DNA of 64,000 nt from JAPPHY01 sp965247535 (GTDB lineage: Bacteria; Chloroflexota; Dehalococcoidia; Lucifugimonadales; UBA2985), in assembly GCA_965247535.1 (NCBI GenBank), contig OZ252018.1, positions 1,550,001-1,614,000 on the forward strand, read 5' to 3'. The first letter of the stretch is position 1. Every line of letters begins with the position of its first letter. The notes under the pieces are model-generated. The model worked only from the letters and a program-made list of their open reading frames with translations, was not told the origin of the DNA and did no database searches. This document shows, one piece after another, positions 45,168 to 54,091 of this stretch. A program made the position numbers and the translations under genes.

Positions 45168-45611
45168 CTAGGTTTGGGGCTGGCCGGGAGGCGCCGTTGA
45201 ACGCGAGCGACGCCGCTGCACCACTCGCAGCCTTGCCTGCGAACGCTGCAAGGCCGCCACGGTGCGCTGCAGGTCCATGTCCGAGGTGCGCATGCTCAGG
45301 CGCTCCTCCGCCCTGCGCAACGCCTCACGAACCCTCGCCTCGTCGATCTCGTCAGAGCGTTCGGCGGTGTCTGCCAGGATGGTGACGTGGTTGGCCATAA
45401 CCTCCAGGAACCCGCCGCTGATGGCAAGGTAGGCGTCCTCCTCGCCCTCCTTGCGCACGGTGATCTCGCCGGGAGCAATGATGGTCATCAGGGGAGCGTG
45501 ATGAGGCAGAATGCCAAGCTCCCCCGCCATACCGGGGGCTATCAGCACATCCACGTCATCCGAGTAGACGACACGCTCCGCCGTAATGATTTCCAGCCTC
45601 ATTGGCGCCAT
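45168..45611 (-). CDS. atpC: ATP synthase epsilon subunit
   Basis: A 147-residue central-stalk subunit: LEIITAERVVYSDDVDVLIAPG and GELGILPHHAPLMTIIAPGE are diagnostic of the N-terminal beta-sandwich, and the C-terminal helical hairpin (ARVREALRRAEERL) follows with a basic tail. Last gene in the operon, 11 nt after atpD. No clear hairpin terminator is seen in the 244-nt gap to rex. Confidence 0.95.
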   Translation of the reverse strand: MAPMRLEIITAERVVYSDDVDVLIAPGMAGELGILPHHAPLMTIIAPGEITVRKEGEEDAYLAISGGFLEVMANHVTILADTAERSDEIDEARVREALRRAEERLSMRTSDMDLQRTVAALQRSQARLRVVQRRRSRSTAPPGQPQT

Positions 45612-45622
45612 GTCGGGTTCTC

Positions 45623-47032
45623 CTAGCCGGCCTCGGCCCGCATTCGCTCCGCAGCCTCCACCGCCTCCTCGATGTTGCCCACCATGTAGAACGCCTGCTC
45701 AGGCAGGTCGTCGTGCTTGCCCTCGAGGATCTCCGCGAACCCGCTCACGGTGTCGCGAATGGACACGTACCGACCCTCGCGGCCGGTGAACACCTCAGCC
45801 ACGAAGAACGGCTGGGTCAGGAAGCGCTGTATCTTGCGAGCGCGGGCCACGGTTAGCCTGTCTTCTTCGGACAGCTCCTCCATACCCAGGATGGCGATGA
45901 TGTCCTGGAGGTCCTTGTACCTCTGCAGCACCTGCTGCACGCCGCGAGCCACCTGGTAGTGCTCCTGCCCAACCATGTTGGGGTCAAGGATGCGGGAGTT
46001 GGACGTCAGCGGGTCCACCGCCGGATAGAGGCCCTGCTCCGTAAGCGAGCGATCCAGCGAGATCACCGCGTCCAGGTGTCCGAACGTGGTCACGATGCCG
46101 GGGTCGGTGTAGTCGTCCGCAGGCACGTAGATGGCCTGGAAGGAAGTGATCGACCCCCGCTTGGTCGTGGTGATACGCTCTTCCAGCTCCCCCATCTCCG
46201 TGCCCAGCGTCGGCTGGTATCCCACTGCGGAGGGCATCCGGCCTAGCAGAGCGGACACCTCCATACCCGCCAGGATGTAGCGGTAGATGTTGTCGATGAA
46301 CATGAGGACATCCTGGCCCTCCCTGTCCCGGAAGTACTCTGCCATGGTCAGGCCTGTCAGGGCGATTCGCAGCCGCACGCCCGGGGGCTCGTTCATCTGT
46401 CCGAACACCAGCACCGTGCTGCTGATGACGCCGGACTCCTGCATCTCGTGCCACAGATCGTTGCCCTCGCGGGAGCGCTCGCCCACGCCGGCGAACACGG
46501 AGTAGCCCTTGTGGACGTTAGCGATGTTGCGAATGAGCTCCTGGATGATGACGGTCTTGCCCACGCCGGCGCCGCCGTATGCACCGACCTTGCCGCCGCG
46601 TGTGAACGGGGAGATGAGGTCAATGACCTTGATACCCGTTTCCAGCATCTCTGCGCTGGTCTCCTGCTCCTCGAAAGTGGGAGGCTCGCGGTGAATGGGC
46701 CAGCGCTCCTCCGCGTTCACTTCGCCCAGGTTGTCCAGCGGCTCGCCGATGACGTTGAACAGCCTGCCCAGCGAGGCCGTGCCAACGGGAACGGATATTG
46801 CCTGCCCCTGGTCTACGGCGTCCTCACCGCGGCGCAGGCCCTCCGTGGGGCCGAGAGCCAGGCAGCGCACCCAGTTGTTGCCTATGTGCTGCTCCACCTC
46901 CAGCACCAGCCTCTCACCGTTATTGTCAATGTCAAGGCCGTTGTTCACCTCAGGGAGTTCATCCGGCGCGAACTCCACGTCCACAACGGTGCCTATCACC
47001 TGAACTACTTTTCCCTTGGCTCCCGCTCCCAT
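45623..47032 (-). CDS. atpD: ATP synthase beta subunit
   Basis: The 469-residue catalytic subunit of F1. GGAGVGKT is the P-loop, GERSREGNDLWHEM contains the catalytic glutamate region, and VLMFIDNIYR the Walker B. The usual ALSGLTMAEYFRD segment is present as ALTGLTMAEYFRD. Complete and of normal length, 31 nt after atpG. Confidence 0.98.
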   Translation of the reverse strand: MGAGAKGKVVQVIGTVVDVEFAPDELPEVNNGLDIDNNGERLVLEVEQHIGNNWVRCLALGPTEGLRRGEDAVDQGQAISVPVGTASLGRLFNVIGEPLDNLGEVNAEERWPIHREPPTFEEQETSAEMLETGIKVIDLISPFTRGGKVGAYGGAGVGKTVIIQELIRNIANVHKGYSVFAGVGERSREGNDLWHEMQESGVISSTVLVFGQMNEPPGVRLRIALTGLTMAEYFRDREGQDVLMFIDNIYRYILAGMEVSALLGRMPSAVGYQPTLGTEMGELEERITTTKRGSITSFQAIYVPADDYTDPGIVTTFGHLDAVISLDRSLTEQGLYPAVDPLTSNSRILDPNMVGQEHYQVARGVQQVLQRYKDLQDIIAILGMEELSEEDRLTVARARKIQRFLTQPFFVAEVFTGREGRYVSIRDTVSGFAEILEGKHDDLPEQAFYMVGNIEEAVEAAERMRAEAG

Positions 47033-47063
47033 GGTCTTGTCTCCTCTCGACTCTCAGGGTGGA

Positions 47064-47927
47064 CTACCCCTCCAGGGCCGCAGCTCCTCCCACAATGTCC
47101 AGGAGCTCCGTGGTGATTGACTCCTGGCGTACCTTGTTCATCAGCAGCGTAAGTCCCTGTATCATCTCGTTGGCGCTGTCCGTAGCGTTGCGCATGGCAA
47201 CCATCCGGGCGGACTGCTCCGAGCCAATGGACTCTAGGATGGCGTGATACACCTGCATCTCCACGAAGCGCGGCAGAAGCGAGGCCAACACCTGCTCCGA
47301 GCCGGGCTCGTAGATGTATCCGCTCAGCATGCTAGAATCCAACTGCGCCGGCTCCACCGGCAGCAGCTTCTGAACCACTGGACGCTGCACCACTGTCGAT
47401 ACGAAGCGGCCATAGGCCACGTATACCTCGTCGGCGTAGCCGCTCTCGTAGTCGTCCATGGCCAGCCGCGCTATGGGCAGCACGTCTATCAGGTTCGGCC
47501 TGTCGCCCTGGTCAACGAACACCGCTCGCACATCCCGGTTGGATCGCACCATGAAGTCACGACCCTTGCGCCCCACGGGGATCACCGACACTGGCACCGC
47601 CTGGTCCAGCACAAACCGACCGACAAAGCGGTTCAGGTTGGAGTTGAGGCCCCCGCAGAGGCCGCGGTCCGGCGTCACGTGGATCACCTCCACGCGGTTG
47701 ACCTCCCGCCGCTTCAGCAGCGGATGGGCGTCGTCGCCCAGGTCACCGGTCTGGGCGGCAAGGTGGCCCATTACCTCCATGATCGTGTCGGAGTAGGGCC
47801 GGCTTGCCAGGAGACGCTGCTGGGAGCGTCGCAGCTTTGAAGCCGCGATCATCTCCATTGCGCGGGTGACCTTCGCGGTGTTCTGGACGCTGCGGATGCG
47901 TCGCCTTATGATGCGTATGTTTGGCAT
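47064..47927 (-). CDS. atpG: ATP synthase gamma subunit
   Basis: The 287-residue rotor shaft subunit. RRIRSVQNTAKVTRAMEMIAASKLRR is split here into the family start signature, and ITTELLDIVGGAAAL is the conserved C-terminal end. TPDRGLCGGLNSN is diagnostic of the central domain. Located between atpA and atpD, as usual. Confidence 0.97.
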   Translation of the reverse strand: MPNIRIIRRRIRSVQNTAKVTRAMEMIAASKLRRSQQRLLASRPYSDTIMEVMGHLAAQTGDLGDDAHPLLKRREVNRVEVIHVTPDRGLCGGLNSNLNRFVGRFVLDQAVPVSVIPVGRKGRDFMVRSNRDVRAVFVDQGDRPNLIDVLPIARLAMDDYESGYADEVYVAYGRFVSTVVQRPVVQKLLPVEPAQLDSSMLSGYIYEPGSEQVLASLLPRFVEMQVYHAILESIGSEQSARMVAMRNATDSANEMIQGLTLLMNKVRQESITTELLDIVGGAAALEG

Positions 47928-47972
47928 TCACCTATCCTGTCCGCGGGCGGAGTGTCTCCGCGAGACGGCTGC

Positions 47973-49484
47973 CTAGAATGGTACCGTCCTCTTGAACTCC
48001 TCGATTGCGGATACCAGGGCCTCCGTGATCTCTCCGTCAAGCTCGCGCTTGTCCAGAATGGACTTGAGGAGGTCGGCGTGGGCGCCGTCCATGTAGCGAT
48101 GGAATGCGTCCTCGAAGTCCTTGATCTTCTCGATTGCCACGTCATCCATGAAGCCGTTGATTACGGCGTACATGACGGCTACCTGCTTCTCGAGCGACAT
48201 CGGCTGATACTGAAGCTGCTTCAGTACCTCCGTGATGCGCTGGCCGCGGTCCAGCTGCGACCGCGTTGCCGCGTCCAAGTCGGACGTGCCGAACTGCGCG
48301 AAGGTCACTAGCTCACGGAACTGTGCGAGGTCAAGCCGCAGCCGACCTGCAACCTGCCGCATCGCCCTGGTCTGCGCAGCGCCACCCACGCGCGACACCG
48401 AAAGACCGACGTTCACGGCAGGGCGAATGCCGGCGTTGAACAGGTCCGCCTCCAGGTAGATCTGGCCGTCCGTGATGGAGATGACGTTGGTGGGTATGTA
48501 TCCGGACACGTCCCCTGCCTGCGTCTCGATGATCGGCAGGGCCGTAAGCGAGCCCCCGCCGAACTCGTCGTTCATCTTGGCCGCCCTTTCCAGCAGGCGG
48601 CTGTGCAGGTAAAACACGTCGCCGGGGTAGGCCTCACGGCCGGGCGGTCGCCTCAGCAGCAGGGACAGCTGCCGGTACGCCCAAGCGTGCTTGGACAGGT
48701 CGTCGTAGATGATCAGTGCGTCCTTGCCCTCCTCCATGAACTCCTCGCCCATGGCGCAGCCGGCGTATGGCGCAATGTACTGGAGGGCGGCCGGGTCGGC
48801 CGAGTTGGCCGCGACCACGATTGTGTGGTCCATTGCGCCGTTCTCCTCCAGAGTGGCAACCGTCTGTGCAACCTTGCTGGCCTTCTGGCCAACCGCAACA
48901 TAGATGCAGATGAGGTTGCCGCCCTTCTGGTTCACGATGGTGTCCAGGGCAATTGCGGACTTGCCCGTGGAGCGGTCGCCGATGATGAGCTCGCGCTGGC
49001 CGCGCCCGATGGGGATCATGGCGTCAACTGCCTTGATGCCCGTCTGGACCGGCACGTTCACCGACCTGCGCGCCACCACGTTGGGAGCCACGCGCTCGAC
49101 CGGCCTGTTCTTCTCCGAATGGATGGCGCCCCGGCCGTCCAGCGGTCGCCCGAGTGCGTCCACCACGCGACCCAAGAGGCCGTGGCCGACCGGCACCTCC
49201 ACGATCCGGCCCGTGGAGCGCACCTCGTCGCCTTCCTTGATGCGCGAGTCGTCTCCCATGATCACGCAGCCAACGCTGTCCTCCTCGAGGTTGAGGGCAA
49301 TGCCCATGACGCTGCCCGGAAACTCCACCAGCTCCGTGTAGCGGGCGCCGCTCAGACCCTGGACTCGTGCGATTCCGTCACCCACCTCAACCACCGTCCC
49401 CACGTCCACCATCGTGACCTCGCCGCCAAAGTCCTGGATCTGGCGTCGTATTACTGACGTTATGTCCTGTCCTCGAACTGCCAT
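47973..49484 (-). CDS. atpA: ATP synthase alpha subunit
   Basis: The 503-residue non-catalytic nucleotide-binding subunit. GDRSTGKSAIALDTI is the P-loop, and LIIYDDLSKHAWAYRQ the Walker B region. PAVNVGLSVSRVGGAAQ is the family signature near the C-terminal domain. Complete, 34 nt after atpH. Confidence 0.98.
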   Translation of the reverse strand: MAVRGQDITSVIRRQIQDFGGEVTMVDVGTVVEVGDGIARVQGLSGARYTELVEFPGSVMGIALNLEEDSVGCVIMGDDSRIKEGDEVRSTGRIVEVPVGHGLLGRVVDALGRPLDGRGAIHSEKNRPVERVAPNVVARRSVNVPVQTGIKAVDAMIPIGRGQRELIIGDRSTGKSAIALDTIVNQKGGNLICIYVAVGQKASKVAQTVATLEENGAMDHTIVVAANSADPAALQYIAPYAGCAMGEEFMEEGKDALIIYDDLSKHAWAYRQLSLLLRRPPGREAYPGDVFYLHSRLLERAAKMNDEFGGGSLTALPIIETQAGDVSGYIPTNVISITDGQIYLEADLFNAGIRPAVNVGLSVSRVGGAAQTRAMRQVAGRLRLDLAQFRELVTFAQFGTSDLDAATRSQLDRGQRITEVLKQLQYQPMSLEKQVAVMYAVINGFMDDVAIEKIKDFEDAFHRYMDGAHADLLKSILDKRELDGEITEALVSAIEEFKRTVPF

Positions 49485-49518
49485 ATTTCTACCTCTAGCG
49501 AGAGATTGGGAGCTACGC

Positions 49519-50058
49519 CTAGTAGCCCGTCTCGGCGAGCGACTTCCTCATATCCTGGAGCCTGGTCCTTACACTACCGTCGATGAGCCTGTCGCCCACC
49601 CTGGCCACAAGTCCTCCCAGGAGCGCTGGATCCACCGCCGTCGTCACCTCCACCTCCTTGCCTACCAGCTCTCCGAGATAGCCGGCCAGGCGATCGATCT
49701 GCCCCGCCTCCAGGGGCACAGCGCTTCTGACGACCGCCCGCTCACGGCCTTCCTGCTCGTCCACTAGCTTGCCATACTCCTCACGAACGGACGGCAGTGC
49801 GCTCGCCATGTCCCGCGAGATCAGCACACCCATGAGGTTTTGCACCATCAGGTCGATTTCCGGCAGCCCCTCGCGTATCACGCTCATCTTCTGAGACAGC
49901 AGTATCTTCGGCATCTCCAGGAAAGCGGCAAACTCCCGCTCCTGCATGGCCTCGTCTACGACCTGCAGGTCGGCGTGCCAACTCTCCACGCTGCCCCGTT
50001 CAAGGGCCAGTTGGTAGAGGGCCAGTGCGTATCGCTTTGCGGAGGGCCGTCTGGGCAT
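49519..50058 (-). CDS. atpH: ATP synthase delta subunit
   Basis: A 179-residue peripheral stalk subunit linking F1 to subunit b. SAKRYALALYQLALERGSVE opens the OSCP domain, and VDPALLGGLVARVGDRLIDGSVRTRL is the conserved C-terminal segment. Stop of atpF and start here are 8 nt apart. Confidence 0.95.
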   Translation of the reverse strand: MPRRPSAKRYALALYQLALERGSVESWHADLQVVDEAMQEREFAAFLEMPKILLSQKMSVIREGLPEIDLMVQNLMGVLISRDMASALPSVREEYGKLVDEQEGRERAVVRSAVPLEAGQIDRLAGYLGELVGKEVEVTTAVDPALLGGLVARVGDRLIDGSVRTRLQDMRKSLAETGY

Positions 50059-50066
50059 AGCTCCCT

Positions 50067-50579
50067 CTACCTCCCGCCGTCCACGGAGGGGCTCTCCTCG
50101 AGCACCTTCTCAATGATGTCCCTGTGAGCGCTTTCGTCCAGGGAGCGCTCAATGACCCGCTCCGCGGCAAGAATGGCCAGGTCTGCGAAGTGGCGCCTCA
50201 CCTGCTCCACAGCCTCGTCACGCTCCCGCTGGATGTCGTTACGCGCGCGGGTAACGAAGGCTTCCGCCTCCTGGCGGGCCCTCTCACGCTCCTCATCCCT
50301 GTACCGGTCCGCCATCTCGCGGGCCTGGTTCAGCAGGGCCTGTCCCTCCCTGCGACCCTCCTCCAGCCGTCGCTCCATGTCTTCCTGCTGGGCGGCCGCC
50401 TCCTGCCTGACACGTTCCACCATCTCCGTGCTCTCGCGGATGCGCTCGGACCTCTGGTCCAGCATCGCAAGGATGCGCTTGTAGCCCACGAAGTAGAGGA
50501 TGGTGAGCAACAGGATGAAGTTCACCAGGTAAGCCAACAGGCTGGGTATGTGGAAACCCAGCTTCGCCAGAGCCTCCAT
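50067..50579 (-). CDS. atpF: ATP synthase b subunit
   Basis: A 170-residue peripheral stalk subunit: one N-terminal membrane helix (SLLAYLVNFILLLTILYFVG) followed by a long charged coiled coil rich in Glu and Arg, ending in a helix (DLAILAAERVIERSL) that contacts delta. Only one b gene is present, so a homodimer is expected. Confidence 0.95.
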   Translation of the reverse strand: MEALAKLGFHIPSLLAYLVNFILLLTILYFVGYKRILAMLDQRSERIRESTEMVERVRQEAAAQQEDMERRLEEGRREGQALLNQAREMADRYRDEERERARQEAEAFVTRARNDIQRERDEAVEQVRRHFADLAILAAERVIERSLDESAHRDIIEKVLEESPSVDGGR

Positions 50580-50624
50580 GCCTTCCTCCCAATAAAATGT
50601 GCGCTGCGTAGCGCGTGCGTGGCG

Positions 50625-50858
50625 CTAGGCCACGAATATCAGCAAGAACGCCACGACGAGCGCGTAAATGGCGATTGCTTCTGCGAAGGCGATGGCCAGA
50701 ATCATGTTGGTGAGGATGGGGCCTCTCGCCTCGGGGTTGCGGCCAATGGCGTTCATGGCCGCGGCGCCCAACACGCCGATGCCCACGCCGGGTCCTATCG
50801 CGCCAAGCCCGATGGCGATAGCCGCTGCCAGCAACTTCATGGTTTCCGCTTCAATCAT
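50625..50858 (-). CDS. atpE: ATP synthase c subunit
   Basis: A 77-residue ring subunit with two membrane helices. The ion-binding carboxylate is Glu60 in IAFAEAIAIYALV, and the loop RNPEARG is conserved. The first helix reads IGPGVGIG, with Ile where sodium-type c subunits have Gln, so protons are the likely coupling ion. AGGAGGAGTC precedes the ATG. Confidence 0.96.
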   Translation of the reverse strand: MIEAETMKLLAAAIAIGLGAIGPGVGIGVLGAAAMNAIGRNPEARGPILTNMILAIAFAEAIAIYALVVAFLLIFVA

Positions 50859-50908
50859 GACTCCTCCTCTTGGTCCTTGCTATTCCAGATTTTGGCACTT
50901 CGCCTAAT

Positions 50909-51004
50909 CTACTCAAGCTTTGAGAACACTGCCATTACGCCGGCCAGCGCCGCCGCCGACAGCCCCACGCCCACTACTACCATCGCCAGAATCACGATTT
51001 CCAT
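50909..51004 (-). CDS. Small single-helix membrane peptide inside the atp operon
   Basis: A 31-codon ORF between atpB and atpE. It has a strong ribosome-binding site (GGAGGT, 7 nt before the ATG) and encodes one hydrophobic helix starting MEIVILAMVVVGVG and ending MAVFSKLE. The gap between atpB and atpE is otherwise unexplained (161 nt). It may be a small accessory subunit of Fo. It is too short for most gene callers, and I do not recognise a family. Confidence 0.7.
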   Translation of the reverse strand: MEIVILAMVVVGVGLSAAALAGVMAVFSKLE

Positions 51005-51019
51005 GTACTTGACCTCCGA

Positions 51020-52018
51020 CTAAGAATGCTCTTCCTCTGAATGGGGAGTTACCGCCACCACCACGAACACCAGAGTCAGACCGGCGAATATCAGGGCCTG
51101 GACAAGGCCCACCAGGAGCTCCAGGCCGTAGAAGGCCACCACCGCTACAAAGGGCACCAGGTAGGTTATCACAAGAAGCACGATTTCCCCTGCGGTCATG
51201 TTACCGAAAAGCCTGAAGGTGAAGCTGACAATTCTTACGAACTCGCTGAGCAGCTCCAACACGCCTACGAAAATGTCGATGGGCACCTGGAGGAAGTTGC
51301 CCTTGCGCAGGTTTTCAAGCCTAACGAATTTGCCGAAGTAGCCGATGCCCAGCATCCGGATGCCCCAGTACTCCACGAAAACGAAAGAGGCAAGCGCCAG
51401 GGCCAGGGGCATGTTCAGGTCCGTGCCGGCGGGACGCAGGAGGTGCGTATGAATCGCCTCAGTCGTGAAGAACGACTCTGCGTCGTAGGCAAGCGTGGGA
51501 TAGAAGGGCAGGAGGCCAACCCAGGCGTTGAGCATCACGAACATGAAGATGGTGGCTATGAAGGGGAAGAACCGGCGTGCGTTCCCCGACCCGGCCACGC
51601 TCTGGACAAAGTTGTAAAGCGCTTCAACTCCGGCCTCCGCAAAGTTCTGCAGGCCGCGGGGCACCACCTCCATGCGACGCGTTGCAAAGTAGAACAGGGC
51701 AATGAGTATCAGGGAGACCACCCAGGCCGAAAGGAGGGTGTTGGTAATCACGAACCCGTCCTTCTCGGTGATGTCGTACTTGGCCTTGTCCCCGGATTCA
51801 CACGGCGGGGCGTAATACGTATGGTCTTCAGCCTCGCACTTGGAGGGAGACAGCTTCTGAGGAGGGATATGGGGCGAAGGCTGCGCCACGAACGGCGGAT
51901 CGCTGTCCTCGCCGGCAAAGAGGGCTGTCCCGACTGCCCCGGTCACGACGCCGGCCAGCATAAGGGCCAACAGAACTATGGCGCTCAGCGCAACTATCTG
52001 TTTTGCTGAACCCGACAT
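51020..52018 (-). CDS. atpB: ATP synthase a subunit
   Basis: A 332-residue membrane stator subunit that forms the proton half-channels. SFTFRLFGNMTAGE holds the essential arginine, and FYGLELLVGLVQALIFAGLT is the conserved last helices. The N-terminal loop after helix 1 is long (about 60 residues, with a Cys pair, KCEAEDHTYYAPPCE), so the protein exceeds the usual 240-270. Confidence 0.96.
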   Translation of the reverse strand: MSGSAKQIVALSAIVLLALMLAGVVTGAVGTALFAGEDSDPPFVAQPSPHIPPQKLSPSKCEAEDHTYYAPPCESGDKAKYDITEKDGFVITNTLLSAWVVSLILIALFYFATRRMEVVPRGLQNFAEAGVEALYNFVQSVAGSGNARRFFPFIATIFMFVMLNAWVGLLPFYPTLAYDAESFFTTEAIHTHLLRPAGTDLNMPLALALASFVFVEYWGIRMLGIGYFGKFVRLENLRKGNFLQVPIDIFVGVLELLSEFVRIVSFTFRLFGNMTAGEIVLLVITYLVPFVAVVAFYGLELLVGLVQALIFAGLTLVFVVVAVTPHSEEEHS

Positions 52019-52025
52019 GGTGCGG

Positions 52026-52268
52026 CTATCGCTCCTCGTTGTCCTTCTCTTCGCCGTAGCTACTCTTCACTAGAGGCAACACCATCTTGTAGGTCCCGTA
52101 AAAGGCAACGCAGGCGCCCAAGACGACCCCGGCCAAGGTGAACGCCGGCAGCGTGTCCAGCTTCCCGTCAAGCCACAACCCACCGAGCGTGCCTCCGACT
52201 ATGCAGAGTGCTACGTACCACCCCACACCCACGAGCTGCAGAACCGTGGCCAGCGTTCCTCTATCCAT
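52026..52268 (-). CDS. AtpZ/AtpI-family protein
   Basis: An 80-residue protein with two membrane helices (LQLVGVGWYVALCIVGGTLG and FTLAGVVLGACVAFYGTYKM), matching AtpZ/AtpI proteins that precede ATP synthase operons and may help c-ring assembly. The ATG at 52268 is chosen because the longer frame to 52301 overlaps the -10 box. It is 7 nt before atpB. Confidence 0.9.
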   Translation of the reverse strand: MDRGTLATVLQLVGVGWYVALCIVGGTLGGLWLDGKLDTLPAFTLAGVVLGACVAFYGTYKMVLPLVKSSYGEEKDNEER

Positions 52269-52291
52269 AGCGGGCGCTCGAAGCCTTGTGC

Positions 52292-52320
52292 ATGCTATCA
52301 CATACAGTTGCTACGGTCAA
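52292..52320 (-). promoter_or_regulatory. ATP synthase operon promoter TTGACC-17-TAGCAT
   Basis: On the minus strand, -35 TTGACC is at 52315-52320 and -10 TAGCAT at 52292-52297. The predicted leader is about 17 nt. Confidence 0.65.
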
Positions 52321-52374
52321 CGCCATGTACTCGTTCAGGACATATGAGATTGGCCGCCCGCCATCGCCACCAGC

Positions 52375-53133
52375 CTACGTCTCCCTGAACCCGCTCTGCT
52401 TGCCCAGTCGAAAGGCGCGCGGAATGACGCGCACCAACCGGAGCCACATGGGTGCGTCCAAATACCACTCCACCATCCTGCGAATTCGCCGGTCTGCATT
52501 GACTCGGAACACCTGACCGTGGGCAAGGCACGCGATGTCGAACTCCATGGCTGCGATCCTTCGCAGGGACTTCTCGTACTGCCCCATGCTGGTCTTGGGG
52601 AACGGCATGGAGGCTCCCACGTATTCCCCCATGTTGACCACGTTGTCCCCCACAAATATGGCGCTCTGCGACTCCAGGTAAAAGCACACGCTGCCGGGAG
52701 TGTGACCCGGCGTGTGAATCACCCGCAGCCCGCCCCGGATGGGCAGTGTCTGGCCCTCCTCCAGAAAGCCGTCCGCCTCGACACGGCGGAGAAAGGGAAC
52801 GGGCAGTCGCGTGGCGCCAAAGACGTTGAGGTATGAGACCAGATAGCGCCCCTGGCTGTCTCGGCTGGTGTCAGCGCGGTGGGCCATGACCTGGAGCGCG
52901 GGCACCATATCCTTCAGCTCGGGCACGCTGCCCGTGTGGTCAGGGTGGGAGTGGGTGATCAGGACCCGCTTCAACTCGTCCAGGCTTCGCCCTATCCCCT
53001 CAATGTACTGGGCGATCACGCGGCCGTTGCCCGGGAAGCCAGAGTCAATGAGCGTCAGGTCCTCGTCCACGAGGAGGTAGATGTTCTGCCCCTTGACGCC
53101 GTTTATGAGGTGAATCCCGTCCGTTATCTCCAC
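52375..53133 (-). CDS. MBL-fold metallo-hydrolase
   Basis: A 252-residue metallo-beta-lactamase-fold protein. THSHPDHTGS is the metal motif, HTPGHTPGSVCFYLESQ and FVGDNVVNMG the later ligands, and CLAHGQVF the final His. It is a paralogue of the gene at 28332. I start it at the GTG at 53133, which has GGAGGG about 5 nt upstream; another GTG is at 53145. It is the last gene of the fbp-fba-rdgB-moaA-rnhA/moaC operon. Confidence 0.87.
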   Translation of the reverse strand: MEITDGIHLINGVKGQNIYLLVDEDLTLIDSGFPGNGRVIAQYIEGIGRSLDELKRVLITHSHPDHTGSVPELKDMVPALQVMAHRADTSRDSQGRYLVSYLNVFGATRLPVPFLRRVEADGFLEEGQTLPIRGGLRVIHTPGHTPGSVCFYLESQSAIFVGDNVVNMGEYVGASMPFPKTSMGQYEKSLRRIAAMEFDIACLAHGQVFRVNADRRIRRMVEWYLDAPMWLRLVRVIPRAFRLGKQSGFRET

Positions 53134-53163
53134 GCGACCCTCCACCCGTGCACGACCGCAGCC

Positions 53164-54048
53164 TCACTCCTCCAGCACGATGTCCCCACTCTGGCCGCCG
53201 CTCTTCCGCGCAAGCCGCACGCCCTCGATGCGCATTCCCCTATCCACAGCCTTGCACATGTCGTAGACCGTCAGGGCGGCGACGCTGACCGCGGTCAGGG
53301 CCTCCATTTCCACGCCGGTCTTTGCGGTGGTCCTGGCCGTTGCGGTAATGACGACGCGGGTATCGATCTCGTCCAGGTCGAGCTCCACGCGCACCTGGTC
53401 GAGCGGCAGCGGGTGGCAGAGCGGGATGAGGTCGGACGTGCGCTTGGCGGCCATGACGCCCGCTATGCGCGCCACGCTGAGCACGTCGCCCTTCTCCACG
53501 CCACCGCTCATGATGAGCGCCATTGTCTCCGGCTGCATGGACACATAGCCGCGGGCCACGGCCTCCCGCACCGTCTCCGGCTTCCAGCCCACGTCCACCA
53601 TGCTGGCGCGGCCCTCCTCGTCCAGGTGCGTGAGGCGAGCGTCGCCGCTGTCTTCGACCGGGTCTGCCCTGCCGCTGGCCAGCCGGTCGGCGCGCTCATT
53701 CTGGGGATGGCCCGCGTGGCCGCGCACCCACTGCCAGGCGACTGTCCTAGTCGATACAAGCGCGTCCAGGCGATCCCACAGGTCTGTGTTGACGTTGCGC
53801 TTCCAGTCCCGCGTCATGGTGTTCACCAGGTAGCGGCTGTCGCTATGGATGGTAACGCTTGAGCCTTCCGGCGTGGCCTCGAGGCCCTTGATGGCGGCCG
53901 TAATCTCCATCCTGTTATTGGTGGTCTTCGCCTCGCGGCCGGACAGCTCTCTGCTCTGGCCATCCTGCTCGATGATGGCCCCCCAGCCGCCGGGGCCGGG
54001 GTTGTCCTGGCTACCGCCGTCCGTGTAGATGTTGATCATGCCGGCCAA
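53164..54048 (-). CDS. RNase HI-MoaC fusion protein
   Basis: A 294-residue in-frame fusion. Residues 1-125 are RNase HI: the acidic set Asp10, Glu48, Asp70 and Asp121 and the His111 loop (GHAGHPQNERAD) are all present, while the basic 'handle' is missing. Residues ~138-294 are MoaC, which forms cyclic pyranopterin monophosphate for molybdopterin: Lys186, Lys202, His212, Glu247, Glu249, Asp263, Lys266 and Lys282 align with known active-site residues. No in-frame start exists at the joint that would keep the MoaC N-terminus. moaA is directly upstream. The start is TTG with AGGAG 10 nt upstream. Confidence 0.92.
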   Translation of the reverse strand: MAGMINIYTDGGSQDNPGPGGWGAIIEQDGQSRELSGREAKTTNNRMEITAAIKGLEATPEGSSVTIHSDSRYLVNTMTRDWKRNVNTDLWDRLDALVSTRTVAWQWVRGHAGHPQNERADRLASGRADPVEDSGDARLTHLDEEGRASMVDVGWKPETVREAVARGYVSMQPETMALIMSGGVEKGDVLSVARIAGVMAAKRTSDLIPLCHPLPLDQVRVELDLDEIDTRVVITATARTTAKTGVEMEALTAVSVAALTVYDMCKAVDRGMRIEGVRLARKSGGQSGDIVLEE

Positions 54049-54091
54049 TTGCGCGGTTCTCCTGCTTTACGCTTCGGGCAATCCGCTTGCC

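Noticed and set aside
52269..52301. Longer start for the AtpZ/AtpI gene (GTG at 52301)
   Set aside because: It lies inside the operon's -10 box, so it would not be transcribed.
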